Shown: positions 10,551 to 19,693, numbered from the stretch's first letter. The stretch is 64,000 nucleotides of DNA from Microcoleus sp. AS-A8 (GCA_039962225.1 JAMPKV010000015.1:1-64000); one strand, 5' to 3'. The notes: generated by a model not told the origin, from the letters alone. Program-made: numbers and translations.

Positions 10551-10960
10551 GGGGCATGGCATATAAACTAAGACCTAATAGTTCTAGTGAATTTAATTGA
10601 ACTTCTTATTTTAGCAATTTTTATTTAATCATTTGCTAATAGTTACGTTAAAGCGATAACCCTCAAGGGTTCTCCTTCTTTTTACTTCATTTTTTTAACT
10701 CCTCCCTTTAAATCACCCTCAGGCGATAAACCTAAAGGCATGGTTTGCTAACAGGATAACTTCAACTTAAGTATATTTGGTCAGCACACAGTGAAGTCTG
10801 CTGCGGAAGTACTTTATCAAATTTACATTTAAATTGTAGTTCTGAGTGGACTCTCCTCAGCAACCCATCACGATATGGGATTGATCCAAAAAATTTCCGC
10901 GTTGATATTCCGCTTGAACTCATAGAAGCGATCGAGGAGGAGCGAAATGTAGGGAGACAC
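10551..10960. other. Non-coding stretch between NYN gene and sulfurtransferase
   Basis: AT-rich, no gene seen. It contains the small palindrome AACCCTCAAGGGTT near 10660 followed by a pyrimidine-rich run, and a CCCAT/ATGGG hairpin near 10865-10880. The promoter of the minus-strand NYN gene should lie at its left end. Confidence 0.5.
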
Positions 10961-11812
10961 TCAATCAGTTGATTGGGAGGCTTGTGGGGGAGTTAGATAA
11001 GAACACCAGTCACTCCAACCCCCTGCATAGAGCTTGCTTGTGTGAATCCCAGCCAATTCTAGAGAGAGGAGATTGACACAGGCGGTGACTCCAGAACCAC
11101 AATAAACAATAACTTCTGTTTGTGGTGTGATATCAAGCCATCGCTGTTGTTGCTGAGCGATGGGGTACACATAACCTTGAGCATCGGTAACGTCTTGCCA
11201 AGGGTAATTAACGGCACCAGGTATATGACCCGCGATGGGGTCAATCGGCTCTCGTTTCCCTAAATAGCGATCGCGCTCCCGCGCATCGACCACCACTACA
11301 CCCGGCAAATCCTTACGCACTTTGAAGGTGTCAATATCCAGCCACCAATCCGAGCGTATTTGGGGAACAAACATCCCTGGCACTGGCGTCGGAGGTAAAA
11401 CATCTGTAGCGGGGTATCCCGCTGCTTGCCATGCCGTCCAGCCCCCATTGAGCAAGGCAACTTGGTCATGTCCCATGTAACGGAGTAGCCACCACAGACG
11501 CGCCGCAAAACCCAAGCGAGAATGATCGTAAGCGACGACTAGAGTCTGTTGAAAATTCACGCCTATGGCAGCTAATTTCTGCGCTAGCTCATCGATATCC
11601 GGCAACGGGTGACGCCCACCATGAGGCCCTACAGGTGCCGATAGGTCTTTATTTAAATCGAGATAGTGAGCCATGGGGATGTGACTCTCTAAATACTGTT
11701 GATGACCCACTTCTGGCTCAGTGAGTACGAAGCGACAATCCACAATCACCACTTGCGGGTCATCTAAATGTTCCTTAAGGTACTGGGCAGAAACGACAAA
11801 AGAAGAATCCAT
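10961..11812 (-). CDS. Thiosulfate/3-mercaptopyruvate sulfurtransferase (two rhodanese domains)
   Basis: A 283-aa enzyme moving sulfane sulfur to thiophilic acceptors. It has the usual tandem rhodanese layout: an inactive N-terminal domain (about 5-130, VVIVDCRF) and an active C-terminal domain (about 150-275) with the nucleophilic Cys in VIVYCGSGVTAC. The CGSGVT active loop is the form typical of 3-mercaptopyruvate sulfurtransferases (SseA); thiosulfate enzymes usually have CRKGVT, so mercaptopyruvate is the better guess. Length matches the family. Start ATG is preceded by a weak purine stretch. Confidence 0.92.
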   Translation of the reverse strand: MDSSFVVSAQYLKEHLDDPQVVIVDCRFVLTEPEVGHQQYLESHIPMAHYLDLNKDLSAPVGPHGGRHPLPDIDELAQKLAAIGVNFQQTLVVAYDHSRLGFAARLWWLLRYMGHDQVALLNGGWTAWQAAGYPATDVLPPTPVPGMFVPQIRSDWWLDIDTFKVRKDLPGVVVVDARERDRYLGKREPIDPIAGHIPGAVNYPWQDVTDAQGYVYPIAQQQQRWLDITPQTEVIVYCGSGVTACVNLLSLELAGIHTSKLYAGGWSDWCSYLTPPQASQSTD

Positions 11813-11980
11813 TATGCAAGATCACCAATTGGAAAACTTATAAGAGATCTTGCCCTATTCTCAGCCGTTAACAAAACCTATAGACAAGTCTTACTCCTGA
11901 CAATGGGGGAGTGAGGTGAATGGGAGAAATTGTTTAGACGCTTAAATTAAGAGGTCTACCAGTGTGTTTTTTTAGCTCGA

Positions 11981-12886
11981 CTAAGCTATTGGCACAATCA
12001 TTCCTTCGCGGGCTAGGAAGTCATTGGGGAAAACGGACTTAACTTGATCTTCTACCTGATCGAGAAAGTCGTCATCGGAGTCAGGGTTGTAGCGAGACAT
12101 GACGATTCGCTTAACGCCGGCTGCTTTTGCGGTTTCGATTCCCGTCTGCCAGAGATTGTCTTTCCAGAGGCGTGGCGAAGATGGGATGCCACCCTCACAG
12201 AAGGAATTAGGAGCCTTCAAAATCAGCAAATCAGCTTGCCGTGCTAGATGAAGCAGCGCTTTATCGATGTGATCCTCATAACAGAGGCGATCCATGGCGT
12301 AGACAACAGAATGTCCTTGCCAGGTGACTCGATAACCCATTGCCCTGTGTGAGTAGTTGAGAAAGACGGTCTCAACGGTCACATCGTCCAATAAGATAGT
12401 CAATCCAGACGTCAGCTCGTAGAACTTGAGCTCTGAGCGCATTACTTGAAGGGGAACGGGAAAATTGGGGCCGAGCATCTGGCGACTCAGGCGCTGTTCC
12501 ATCGAGGTCCCATCAGATGCCTCTGCCCCGTAAATATGAAAGCAGTTGCCCGGAAGAAGGGCGGGGATGAAAAAGGGAAATCCTTGGATGCTGTCCCAAT
12601 GGCAATTGGTAAAGAAGATGTAGGCTTCCACGGGCATTGATTTGAGCAAATTATTGCCCAACAACCTTAACCCGGTACCGCCGTCAAAAATCAGACGTTT
12701 GTTGCCCACCCGCATTTCGACACAGGATGTATTGCCCCCGTAGCGGATTGTCTCTTTTCCTGGAGTGGAAATTTTATCTCGAACGCCCCAAAATTGAACG
12801 ACAAAATCATCTATAGAGCCAGTTACCATATCGGCTCTAACATTCGATATACGTGGGGTTGGTGCCGCTGGCTGAAAATCTGGCAT
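11981..12886 (-). CDS. Metallo-beta-lactamase-fold protein lacking most metal ligands
   Basis: A 301-aa protein of the metallo-beta-lactamase fold, close to the group whose signature is THTHWDHIQGFPFF. Here that motif reads TNCHWDSIQGFPFF (residues 93-106), so the first and last His of HxHxDH are replaced by Asn and Ser. The later HHDP motif reads SRYNPDSDDDFLD, which again removes His ligands, while the Asp of VVYAMD is kept. The rest of the fold is well conserved and the frame is clean, so it is a real protein, probably a non-hydrolytic relative with a binding or regulatory role. That role is inference. It stands alone with 94 nt or more on each side. Confidence 0.85.
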   Translation of the reverse strand: MPDFQPAAPTPRISNVRADMVTGSIDDFVVQFWGVRDKISTPGKETIRYGGNTSCVEMRVGNKRLIFDGGTGLRLLGNNLLKSMPVEAYIFFTNCHWDSIQGFPFFIPALLPGNCFHIYGAEASDGTSMEQRLSRQMLGPNFPVPLQVMRSELKFYELTSGLTILLDDVTVETVFLNYSHRAMGYRVTWQGHSVVYAMDRLCYEDHIDKALLHLARQADLLILKAPNSFCEGGIPSSPRLWKDNLWQTGIETAKAAGVKRIVMSRYNPDSDDDFLDQVEDQVKSVFPNDFLAREGMIVPIA

Positions 12887-13318
12887 TGTTACAATTTAGT
12901 TAGCCTGGATTAGCAACGCTTCACAGCAGCAGATTTCCACTAAATGATAGTCAGATAGAACGGGCATCGCTGTGTGGGTAACTAGGGCTTTGGGGTCAAA
13001 GGGGCAGAGGTCACATATTTACTAATATAAGAAATCACGTAGGGTGATTTCCTAAAAAAACCTGTAAGATTCCGCACTTCCCCTACGTTGAATTTTCTAG
13101 CACCCTTGGTCTTGGTCAGGAAGTTTTTGTTAGGTCAGTTAATTTTAGCGTTCTTGAAGGAACATAACCTGTGAGTTCCGTCACAAATCGGAGCGGGGGG
13201 CGATAAAGATAGAGAGCGATGGCGCGTAGTACAGGGCTAGAGATGATTGCACTTGCTACCACGCCCTCTCAAGAAGGCTTACCGCTTACCTATTTAGGAT
13301 TCGGCCTAGAGAATCTCT
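12887..13318. other. Non-coding stretch with a perfect 8-bp hairpin
   Basis: No gene seen between the metallo-beta-lactamase-fold gene and ppa, both on the minus strand. A perfect inverted repeat GAAATCAC / GTGATTTC (13031-13051, 5-nt loop) is followed on the plus side by a run of A. It could mark the end of the ppa transcript or a regulator site for the downstream gene; neither is shown. Confidence 0.5.
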
Positions 13319-13831
13319 TCATTTTTCACCAGCTTTGATGCACTTCTCCACCAGTGGCATGACGTGCCCGACATCTTGCCAGCCCAGGATTTCCGTGACT
13401 TTTTTTTCTAGGTTTTTGTAAGTCCTGAAAAATTCAGCAATTTCATCCAATCGATGCGGCGCGATGTCTTGAAGAGATTTGACATGGGTGTAACGCGGGT
13501 CTTTGTCGGGAACACAAAGAATTTTTTCGTCGCGATCGCCTCCATCAATCATCTCTAGCATCCCAATCGGTCGTGCGGCAATCACACACCCTGGAAACGT
13601 AGGTTGATCCATCAATACCATACCATCGAGCGGATCGCCATCATCCGCTAATGTGTTAGGCACGAAACCGTAGTCATACGGATATTGCACAGAAGCATAA
13701 AGTACGCGATCGAGTGCAAAGGCTTCTAAGTCTTTGTCAAATTCGTACTTGTTCTTACTACCCGCTGGAATTTCAATCAGAACGTTGATCAGACCTGGTT
13801 TGGGTTGAGCCGGAATGCGTGATAAATCCAT
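13319..13831 (-). CDS. ppa: Inorganic pyrophosphatase (soluble family I)
   Basis: A 170-aa enzyme hydrolysing pyrophosphate to phosphate, which drives biosynthetic reactions forward. The family signature DGDPLD is present within [16 protein letters not shown], with upstream NKYEFDKD and [11 protein letters not shown] supplying further Mg/PPi ligands. The frame stays open 35 codons upstream, but the ATG at 13831 ([14 protein letters not shown]) matches the known N-terminus of cyanobacterial homologues and gives the standard length. It is transcribed alone. Confidence 0.96.
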   Translation of the reverse strand: MDLSRIPAQPKPGLINVLIEIPAGSKNKYEFDKDLEAFALDRVLYASVQYPYDYGFVPNTLADDGDPLDGMVLMDQPTFPGCVIAARPIGMLEMIDGGDRDEKILCVPDKDPRYTHVKSLQDIAPHRLDEIAEFFRTYKNLEKKVTEILGWQDVGHVMPLVEKCIKAGEK

Positions 13832-14195
13832 TACAGAATTTTTAAGCGACACAGCAGATTGGGGGAGCCTTGCAATCAAATACTTTTTGCCACAGGTAGC
13901 CCCAGGAGTAGGCTTTGACCAACCCCCGTGTAGCATTCTAAGCGAAGACAGGTGCGACCGGCTTGTGATTGATCAGATTCCGACTCCCTAGGGAGCGAAT
14001 CTTTGTCAAATCTTCATAAGTTGGGCTTGGCATCGGCAAATCTCAAACAGCCGTTGCCATTAAAAACCAAGCTAGTTTAGGGCTAACCCCTAGCACCGAT
14101 CTGTTGTTTCTGTAACTCCCCCTAGTTGGATCTTGAACTAGGGGGGGTGTTTTGAGTCCTGCATCGCTATGATGTGATCTAAGCTATCTCTGCAA
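13832..14195. other. Non-coding stretch with 10-bp inverted repeat
   Basis: No gene seen. A 10-bp stem CCCCCTAGTT / AACTAGGGGG (14118-14127 with 14136-14145, 8-nt loop) is followed on the plus side by GGTGTTTTG. It lies 50 nt past the end of the small membrane-protein gene and could be a two-way terminator. Confidence 0.5.
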
Positions 14196-14381
14196 TCACT
14201 TTTCGGGTCTGGGTAGCGAGTAAGTCGTCTGTTGCAGAACATCAACTCCGCTTGAAGAGTAATGAGCGATGACGAACAGAGGTAATGTCAAGGTTAATAA
14301 AGCAATTACCGCTCCCATAAACTCTGCCCACCTATAGGGATGGGTATCAGAAGCGTTGGCAGACGGACTACTGGATTCCAT
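14196..14381 (-). CDS. Small single-helix membrane protein
   Basis: A 61-aa protein with a polar Ser-rich N-terminus, one hydrophobic helix (about 20-42, FMGAVIALLTLTLPLFVIAH) and a short polar tail. Composition and layout match small conserved cyanobacterial hypothetical membrane proteins. Function is not known. Its promoter should lie in the 376-nt gap upstream. Confidence 0.65.
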   Translation of the reverse strand: MESSSPSANASDTHPYRWAEFMGAVIALLTLTLPLFVIAHYSSSGVDVLQQTTYSLPRPEK

Positions 14382-14757
14382 AAAAAATTTTTGACTGAAA
14401 CTCGGTCAAATGGTAATGAAAAACAAAGGAAAGAGTTTAATTTCTAACCCATGTACTTCATTTTAGCGATTTATCTGTTTTTGATTGTCTTCTAGAAAAC
14501 AATCTCAAAGAAGTATTGCTAGAGAGAGCTACTGATCTTTTAACTTCATACTTGTGAAAGAGGTGGAAATTTCGGACTGAACCTAGAATCTTTTGGTTTT
14601 AGACGGCAAGGTTAACTGGGGATTCCCCTCACACTTCATAAAAAACCGCCTCTAGAAATAGGGCGGCGTGATTAAGCAATCGGAGGGTAGTACAAGCTTA
14701 CGGTGCAAGTTTGGGTTTTCGTTGTAACGAGGCTTACAAAAACTAACTACCTGTCAA
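14382..14757. other. Non-coding stretch carrying the DUF362 terminator
   Basis: Contains the minus-strand terminator described at 14639-14666 and otherwise AT-rich sequence that should hold the promoter of the small membrane-protein gene. No further gene is seen. Confidence 0.5.
14639..14666 (-). terminator. Rho-independent terminator of the DUF362 operon
   Basis: On the minus strand a CCGCC / GGCGG stem with a ten-to-twelve-nt loop is followed directly by TTTTTTA. It lies about 90 nt after the stop of the DUF362 gene and fits a factor-independent terminator. Confidence 0.7.
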
Positions 14758-15717
14758 CTATCTTTCGGCATAAGCTTTGATGGGTTCTTTGATAAAGCGG
14801 ATGTACAGATGTCTAAAAGTAGACTTAATTACACGAGGCATCCCAAAATCAAGCGGGACTAAAGCATCAGGAAGTCTCCAATCCATCACTTGCAGTTCCA
14901 TTGGTTGCAGGTGGGGAAAATGCATCTCCCTCAGTTCTGGACACAGCCCTAATCGTTGACTGGCGGCTACTGTGGGAACAACGGATGGCTCAACATTGAG
15001 GATGTCTAGCATTGCGCGATCTAGGGCAAAGACATCGGCGGACGCTCCCAAGACATTTAGCGATCGCGGTTCGCCGCCACTAGGGCCATTTCCTTCATGA
15101 CCGATGATACCATCGACAATCGTCAAGTCTGGATTAATCGCCCGTGCCGTTTCCACCAACATTTCCCCAAAGCGTTGTTCATCCTTCCCCGCTTCCATGT
15201 GCCACCAAGCTTTCATTTTGCCGGGGACACAGCCGAATAAGTTCTTGACGCCCAAGGTGATGGTTAACTGCGCGTGAGACTTCACCTTTGGTAGGTTAAT
15301 CACGACATCGGCGTCCATGGCTTCTTTGCACAGTCGCAGATGGTTGAACGTTGTACTCGTTGTTTCGTAACGCTGACCGTGAAATTCTACGATGGGTAAG
15401 TTGAGTTCTTCCATCAGCGGCAGATAGCCGTTTGCCTTGGCAACTCCCCAAGCACTCCCAAAAGCAGGGCTATCTCCGAGAAAGGGTTTGCCTCCTGCTT
15501 CTTGTACCAATTGAGCGACAGTGTAAACCAGCTCCGGACGAGTGATGCATTCTTTGCCAAGACGCCCACCCGTGAGAAGATTGGGTTTGAGCAGGACGCA
15601 ATTACCCCGCTTCACAAAAGCCCCCATTCCTCCCAACGGCTCCAGCAAGGTTTCTAAGGAGGCACGCAGTCGCTGCCGATCATAGGAATCAGCACGAATT
15701 AAACTAACCGTAGACAT
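14758..15717 (-). CDS. DUF362-domain protein
   Basis: A 319-aa protein of the DUF362 family, visible in VLLKPNLLTGG near residue 45, DVVINLPKVKSHAQLT around 135, GVKNLFGCVPG around 155 and GHEGNGPSGGEPR around 200. Relatives occur alone or fused to ferredoxin domains; no 4Fe-4S motif is present here. The reaction is unknown. The ATG at 15717 was chosen because the preceding in-frame ATG (15786) would overlap the upstream gene by 17 nt and adds a non-conserved stretch. It is likely co-transcribed with the 93-aa gene. Confidence 0.85.
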   Translation of the reverse strand: MSTVSLIRADSYDRQRLRASLETLLEPLGGMGAFVKRGNCVLLKPNLLTGGRLGKECITRPELVYTVAQLVQEAGGKPFLGDSPAFGSAWGVAKANGYLPLMEELNLPIVEFHGQRYETTSTTFNHLRLCKEAMDADVVINLPKVKSHAQLTITLGVKNLFGCVPGKMKAWWHMEAGKDEQRFGEMLVETARAINPDLTIVDGIIGHEGNGPSGGEPRSLNVLGASADVFALDRAMLDILNVEPSVVPTVAASQRLGLCPELREMHFPHLQPMELQVMDWRLPDALVPLDFGMPRVIKSTFRHLYIRFIKEPIKAYAER

Positions 15718-15769
15718 GATTTTATTTAGATCGTGAAGTTCGAGTGAATCATCTTTCCAGTCCCCATTT

Positions 15770-16051
15770 TTAGAGCTTGGCTCCATGCGTCAGTGGTGTC
15801 ACTCGCTGGACATCCGTGAGAACACCATTCCCTTGGATTTCGAGCAAGGGCGGTTTCACTTCTATCTTCACAACTTGGGCAGTATGAATGACAACCGTGC
15901 TATCAAATAAGTGCAGGGTCAACCAATCTTGGTTGAGTAAGCCTTGCAGTTGTATCTGGAAGGCTTCTGGAGTTCCGGGAATATCAAAGGATTCTGTTTC
16001 ACCACTCTGATAGTGAAAGGTAACCTGTGTGAAAGTGTCAGCACTTTGCAT
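15770..16051 (-). CDS. Conserved cyanobacterial hypothetical protein, 93 aa
   Basis: A small, soluble, beta-rich protein with no recognised family. The sequence alternates short strands (VTFHYQSGETESFDIP, TVVIHTAQVVKIEVKP) and contains no Cys and no membrane helix. It sits 52 nt upstream of the DUF362 gene and probably forms an operon with it. The ATG start has no obvious alternative. Confidence 0.7.
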   Translation of the reverse strand: MQSADTFTQVTFHYQSGETESFDIPGTPEAFQIQLQGLLNQDWLTLHLFDSTVVIHTAQVVKIEVKPPLLEIQGNGVLTDVQRVTPLTHGAKL

Positions 16052-16714
16052 CGTATTCTTAAACTCTGTATCTAGTGGTTGCCAAAAAAGCGCTTGAGTT
16101 AGCCCTAATCAGGATAAGACTGCTCATTGTATCTCCTGAGTTTCCTAGGAAACGATCTACCTTCAGTCTCTCTGGAGCTAACGCTTTTCAATGTTCTATG
16201 TACCGCAAGTTCTTTCTAGAACCTATGGTTTTGAATCTACCAGATACCAAAACTAACTACAAGCGGATAGGATTTGTAGTTCTCTAGTTAGTTCAAGGTG
16301 GAGTGATGGGGTTGATACTTTTTTTTGAACAATGAGCTAAATTCAACAAGAGTTTATTCAAAAAAAGCTAAATTTCAACAGCCAAATTAAACGGACAAAA
16401 ACTTAAGCCTAATTTAGTCAATTATAGAGAATGGTAGGCTTTTGAAAGATGAGGTTACTTCATAAAATTGATAGTATTATTTTCTCTGATTGAAGTTTAA
16501 TACATTTCAAGAGAAGCCTAAAATTAAAGCCGTTAAAATCTCTGAGCAAAAAATAAATAACCTTACAAAAAATGCTATAGAAATAAGTCTTGCATTCGGA
16601 TTCAGGCCAGTGTGCTAGTAAAAAGGAATTAGGCTCATTGAGCAACTAATGTAATCCTTGATTTCAGGATATTAGTATTGAAATCGAGCAACCTGAACGA
16701 AATAAAATCAAGCT
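16052..16714. other. 663-nt non-coding stretch with an imperfect hairpin
   Basis: No gene seen. A two-part stem (AACTAACT / AGTTAGTT and ACTACAA / TTGTAGT) folds at 16251-16293, about 25 nt before a run of eight T on the plus strand. The right part is AT-rich and should hold the promoter of the TVP38-family gene. Confidence 0.5.
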
Positions 16715-17482
16715 ATGACGCACAAACTGATCAAACGTCAATCCTTGACCAGAAGAGTGATAATGTTTCTCAAACTGGTTGGATTAACGCTACTGGCAGT
16801 CGGCATTGCCATCGGAATTGGTAGCTATCCAGCATTGGCAGAGACATCTTCTGCTGTCAGGGGATTCAATATCCAAGACATGTTGCGGCACACCTTGGCT
16901 TGGATTAATCAGCTAGGGAGTGTGGGAGTACTCGCTTATATTGCACTCTATATTATCGCTACGGTAGCTTTCTTACCGGGATCAATCGTTACTTTAGGAG
17001 GAGGCGCAATATTTGGTGTTGTGTTAGGTTCACTCTACGTTTTTATTGGTGCCTCGCTGGGAGCCACTGCTGCCTTCTTAATCGGACGTTACTTAGCACG
17101 GGATTGGGTTTACAAGCAAATCGCAGGCAATGAAAAATTTCGTAAGATTGACGAGGCTGTTGGTAAAGAAGGATTCAAAATTGTTTTTTTGACGCGACTC
17201 TCTCCAGTTTTTCCATTTAACTTATTGAACTACGCTTTGGGAATTACGGGAGTTTCCTTCAAAGACTACCTCCTTGGCTTCCTGGGTATGATTCCTGGTA
17301 CAGTGATGTACGTTTACCTAGGTTCCTTGGCGGGTGCCTGTACTCAGATTGGTACGACCGATCAGCCCACCAACTTTGCTGTAGAGTGGACAATGCGAAT
17401 TATTGGTTTTATTGCCACTGTTGCGGTGACTGTTTTTGTCACTCGAATTGCTCGGAAGGCTTTAGAAGAGAAAGTTTCTTAG
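16715..17482 (+). CDS. TVP38/TMEM64 family membrane protein
   Basis: A 255-aa integral membrane protein of the SNARE-associated (DedA-related, PF09335) family. It has an N-terminal helix (about 18-40), then the family core: VAFLPGSIVTLGGGAIFG, the GASLGATAAFLIGRYLAR segment, LTRLSPVFPFNLLNYALG, and a terminal helix near 225-245. Members are thought to move lipids or small anions across the inner membrane. The gene is followed after 99 nt by a mercuric-reductase-like flavoprotein, a pairing common in bacteria. An internal ATG at 16763 is a possible later start. Confidence 0.88.
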   Translation: MTHKLIKRQSLTRRVIMFLKLVGLTLLAVGIAIGIGSYPALAETSSAVRGFNIQDMLRHTLAWINQLGSVGVLAYIALYIIATVAFLPGSIVTLGGGAIFGVVLGSLYVFIGASLGATAAFLIGRYLARDWVYKQIAGNEKFRKIDEAVGKEGFKIVFLTRLSPVFPFNLLNYALGITGVSFKDYLLGFLGMIPGTVMYVYLGSLAGACTQIGTTDQPTNFAVEWTMRIIGFIATVAVTVFVTRIARKALEEKVS

Positions 17483-17549
17483 TTCCTGACGATTTCCTTG
17501 TTCTAGGATTGGGGATGAAGCTCTGAATCAAACAACCCATCAAACTCTG

Positions 17550-17570
17550 AAGAGGAAGCCTCTTTTTTTT
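17550..17570 (+). terminator. Terminator-like hairpin just before the flavoprotein start
   Basis: A 6-bp stem AAGAGG / CCTCTT with a 3-nt loop runs into a further six T. It ends about 11 nt upstream of the ATG of the next gene, so it could end the TVP38 transcript or act as an attenuator for the flavoprotein. Confidence 0.55.
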
Positions 17571-17581
17571 CTTAAAGACCC

Positions 17582-19129
17582 ATGTCAAATTCAGCATTCG
17601 AGAATGTTACCGTCGCACCGATGGATGAGTATAACCAGAGGTTGGTTTCCTACGTTCATCCACCGGATTGGGTTAATCCTAAACCCGCTAGCTGTTACGA
17701 CTTAGTGGTGATTGGCGCGGGTACGGCTGGATTAGTCGTGGCGGCAGGTGCGGCGGGTTTAGATTTGGGTTTGAAAGTTGCCTTGATTGAAAAGCATCTG
17801 ATGGGTGGGGATTGCTTGAATGTGGGGTGCGTGCCTTCAAAGTGCATGATTCGATCTTCTCGTGTTGTTGCCGACATGCGAGAAGCCAAAAACTACGGAG
17901 TTCATGTCCCAGAAGAGATTCAAGTGGATTTTCCCGCCGTAATGCAAAGAATGCGTAGAATTCGGGCAAGGATGAGTCCTCATGATTCGGCGGAACGTTT
18001 CCAACAACTTGGGGTTGATGTCTTTTTGGGTAGTGGTCGTTTTTTGGGTGACAACACGATTGAAGTGGGGAGTGAGACTCTCCGGTTTAAGAAAGCGGTA
18101 ATTGCGACGGGGGCTAGGGCAGTACGATTATCAATTGAGGGGATGGAAGAGGCGGGGTATCTGACGAATGAGAGTGTTTTTTCCCTTACCGAACGACCGC
18201 GACGTATAGCATTGATTGGTGGCGGCCCCCTCGATTGCGAATTAGCTCAGGCGTTTCGGCGCTTGGGGAGTGAGGTGGTACTGTTCCATCGGAGTTCTCA
18301 TATCTTGAATAAAGAGGATGCCGAGGCGGCGGAAATTGTTCAGAACGTGTTTATTCGGGAAGGAATTCGCTTAATACTGGATTCCGAAGTGACGCGGGTG
18401 GTCAAGTCTAGTGAAGGCAAGACACTTTACTTTACCAATCAGGGTCAGGAGGAGTCGATTACGGTTGATGAAATTTTGGTGGGTGTCGGACGTGCGCCGA
18501 ATGTGGAAGGGCTGAATTTAGAAGCGGTTGGGGTAGAGTACGACCAGAAGCAAGGGGTGAAGGTAAATGACTACCTGCAAACGACGAACCCCCGAATTTA
18601 TGCCGCAGGCGACATCTGCATGAATTGGAAGTTTACCCATGCGGCGGATGCGGCGGCGCGGATTGTGATAAAAAATACTTTGTTTTCACCGTTGGGTTTA
18701 GGACGTTCTAAACTGAGTAGTTTGGTGATGCCTTGGGTCACGTATACTGACCCGGAGATTGCTCATGTGGGACTGTATGAACGGGAAGCGAAGGAAAAGG
18801 GGATTGAGGTAGAGGCGATCGCAATTCCTTTAAGTCAGGTGGATCGTGCGATCGCAGATGGTGAGGAGGAAGGGTTTGTCAAAATCCTGCATAGGAAGGG
18901 TTCGGATGAGATTTTGGGGGCGACGATTGTGGCTCGTCATGCGGGTGAGATGATTTCGGAAGTGACGACGGCAATTGTGGGTAAGGTGGGTTTGAGTCAG
19001 TTAAGTGGTGTGATTCATCCCTATCCCACTCAGGCGGAAGCAATTAAGAAGGCGGCGGATGCTTATCGCCGCACGTTGCTCACGCCGAATACTAAGCGGT
19101 TTTTGGGATGGCTGACAAAGTTGTCGTAG
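17582..19129 (+). CDS. Mercuric-reductase-like pyridine nucleotide-disulfide oxidoreductase
   Basis: A 515-aa FAD/NAD(P)H flavoprotein. The FAD Rossmann motif is VVIGAGTAGL (about 43-51), the redox-active disulfide is Cys78-Cys83 in GGDCLNVGCVPSK, the NAD-binding loop is LIGGGPLDCELA (about 214-225), and the dimer-domain base is His in HPYPTQAE. It lacks the NmerA metal-binding domain and the C-terminal vicinal Cys pair of true MerA, so it probably reduces another disulfide or quinone-like substrate. Its position after a TVP38-family gene is conserved in many bacteria and suggests a shared transport-linked process. The second residue of the NAD loop (Leu-Asp) departs from the common GGGxIG form. 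Confidence 0.88.
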   Translation: MSNSAFENVTVAPMDEYNQRLVSYVHPPDWVNPKPASCYDLVVIGAGTAGLVVAAGAAGLDLGLKVALIEKHLMGGDCLNVGCVPSKCMIRSSRVVADMREAKNYGVHVPEEIQVDFPAVMQRMRRIRARMSPHDSAERFQQLGVDVFLGSGRFLGDNTIEVGSETLRFKKAVIATGARAVRLSIEGMEEAGYLTNESVFSLTERPRRIALIGGGPLDCELAQAFRRLGSEVVLFHRSSHILNKEDAEAAEIVQNVFIREGIRLILDSEVTRVVKSSEGKTLYFTNQGQEESITVDEILVGVGRAPNVEGLNLEAVGVEYDQKQGVKVNDYLQTTNPRIYAAGDICMNWKFTHAADAAARIVIKNTLFSPLGLGRSKLSSLVMPWVTYTDPEIAHVGLYEREAKEKGIEVEAIAIPLSQVDRAIADGEEEGFVKILHRKGSDEILGATIVARHAGEMISEVTTAIVGKVGLSQLSGVIHPYPTQAEAIKKAADAYRRTLLTPNTKRFLGWLTKLS

Positions 19130-19483
19130 TTTGCGAGCAGTTTTGTCGCGGCTCCTTGGGGAGTGGGATGTAGTCCAGCGCGCCTGCTTAGTGCAACCCG
19201 GCAGAAGTTTTCCACCACTTCAATAGGATTAAAGTAAAAGGTTGCTGCCAGAGATCCCCCGTCCTCGTATGCTCTCCGGCCCTGCTGCCAACTGGTGGGT
19301 TATTTCTGCCTGGGTGTACTAGCGCGGCTCGTTATCCCTCTATTTAGACATGTGAAGAATCCCAGGAATTTCCTCGATTAATTAGTCTTGCTCTGTTTTA
19401 GGTCGGTGAAATTAAATTTTGTTATGAATTTGGTGGTTTCAAGTCAGATACGTTAGGAAAACAAAAAGCTTTTTAGATGTTTT
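19130..19483. other. Non-coding stretch, mostly occupied by the structured RNA candidate
   Basis: No protein gene is seen. The left two-thirds holds the long imperfect hairpin described at 19161-19340; the remainder is AT-rich up to the DUF1816 stop. Confidence 0.5.
19161..19340 (+). ncRNA. Candidate structured RNA with 6S-like architecture
   Basis: About 180 nt fold into one long interrupted hairpin. The strongest part pairs 19189-19206 with 19304-19321 (18 positions, two mismatches, one G-U). A 5x5 internal loop leads to CCACCA (19212-19217) with TGGTGG (19293-19298). Outside, GGGAT (19165-19169) pairs with ATCCC (19334-19338) and AGCGCGC with GCGCGGCT. Inside is a large bubble and a CAGAGA/TCTCCGG terminal stem. 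One long arm with a central bubble and this length is what bacterial 6S RNA looks like, but the match to known cyanobacterial 6S was not tested. The G-U pairs favour the plus strand. Confidence 0.5.
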
Positions 19484-19693
19484 CTAGATTATCCGTTCTC
19501 TCTCCTCTGTGTAACTGGTTAACTCTCTAGGTTGACACTGCTTAATTTGGATAGTAATGCCGTGGGCACCCTCCTGTTTTAAATCTTCACAGTAGCCAAC
19601 TTGAGCATAGTCTGCTTCCTGCCTACTGTTAAACGGACCAAAGTAATATGTACAGTTGGGCACGGCTGTCACAATTTCTACCCACCAGTCCAA
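19484..19693 (-). CDS. DUF1816-domain protein
   Basis: A 69-aa protein of the cyanobacterial DUF1816 family, which shares its fold with the small CpcD-type phycobilisome linker domain. Typical elements are WWVEIVTAVPNCTYYFGPF at the N-terminus, then AQVGYCEDLKQEGAHGI and IKQCQP. Many cyanobacteria carry several such genes, often stress-induced; no specific role is known. It is monocistronic here. Confidence 0.85.
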   Translation of the reverse strand: MDWWVEIVTAVPNCTYYFGPFNSRQEADYAQVGYCEDLKQEGAHGITIQIKQCQPRELTSYTEERERII

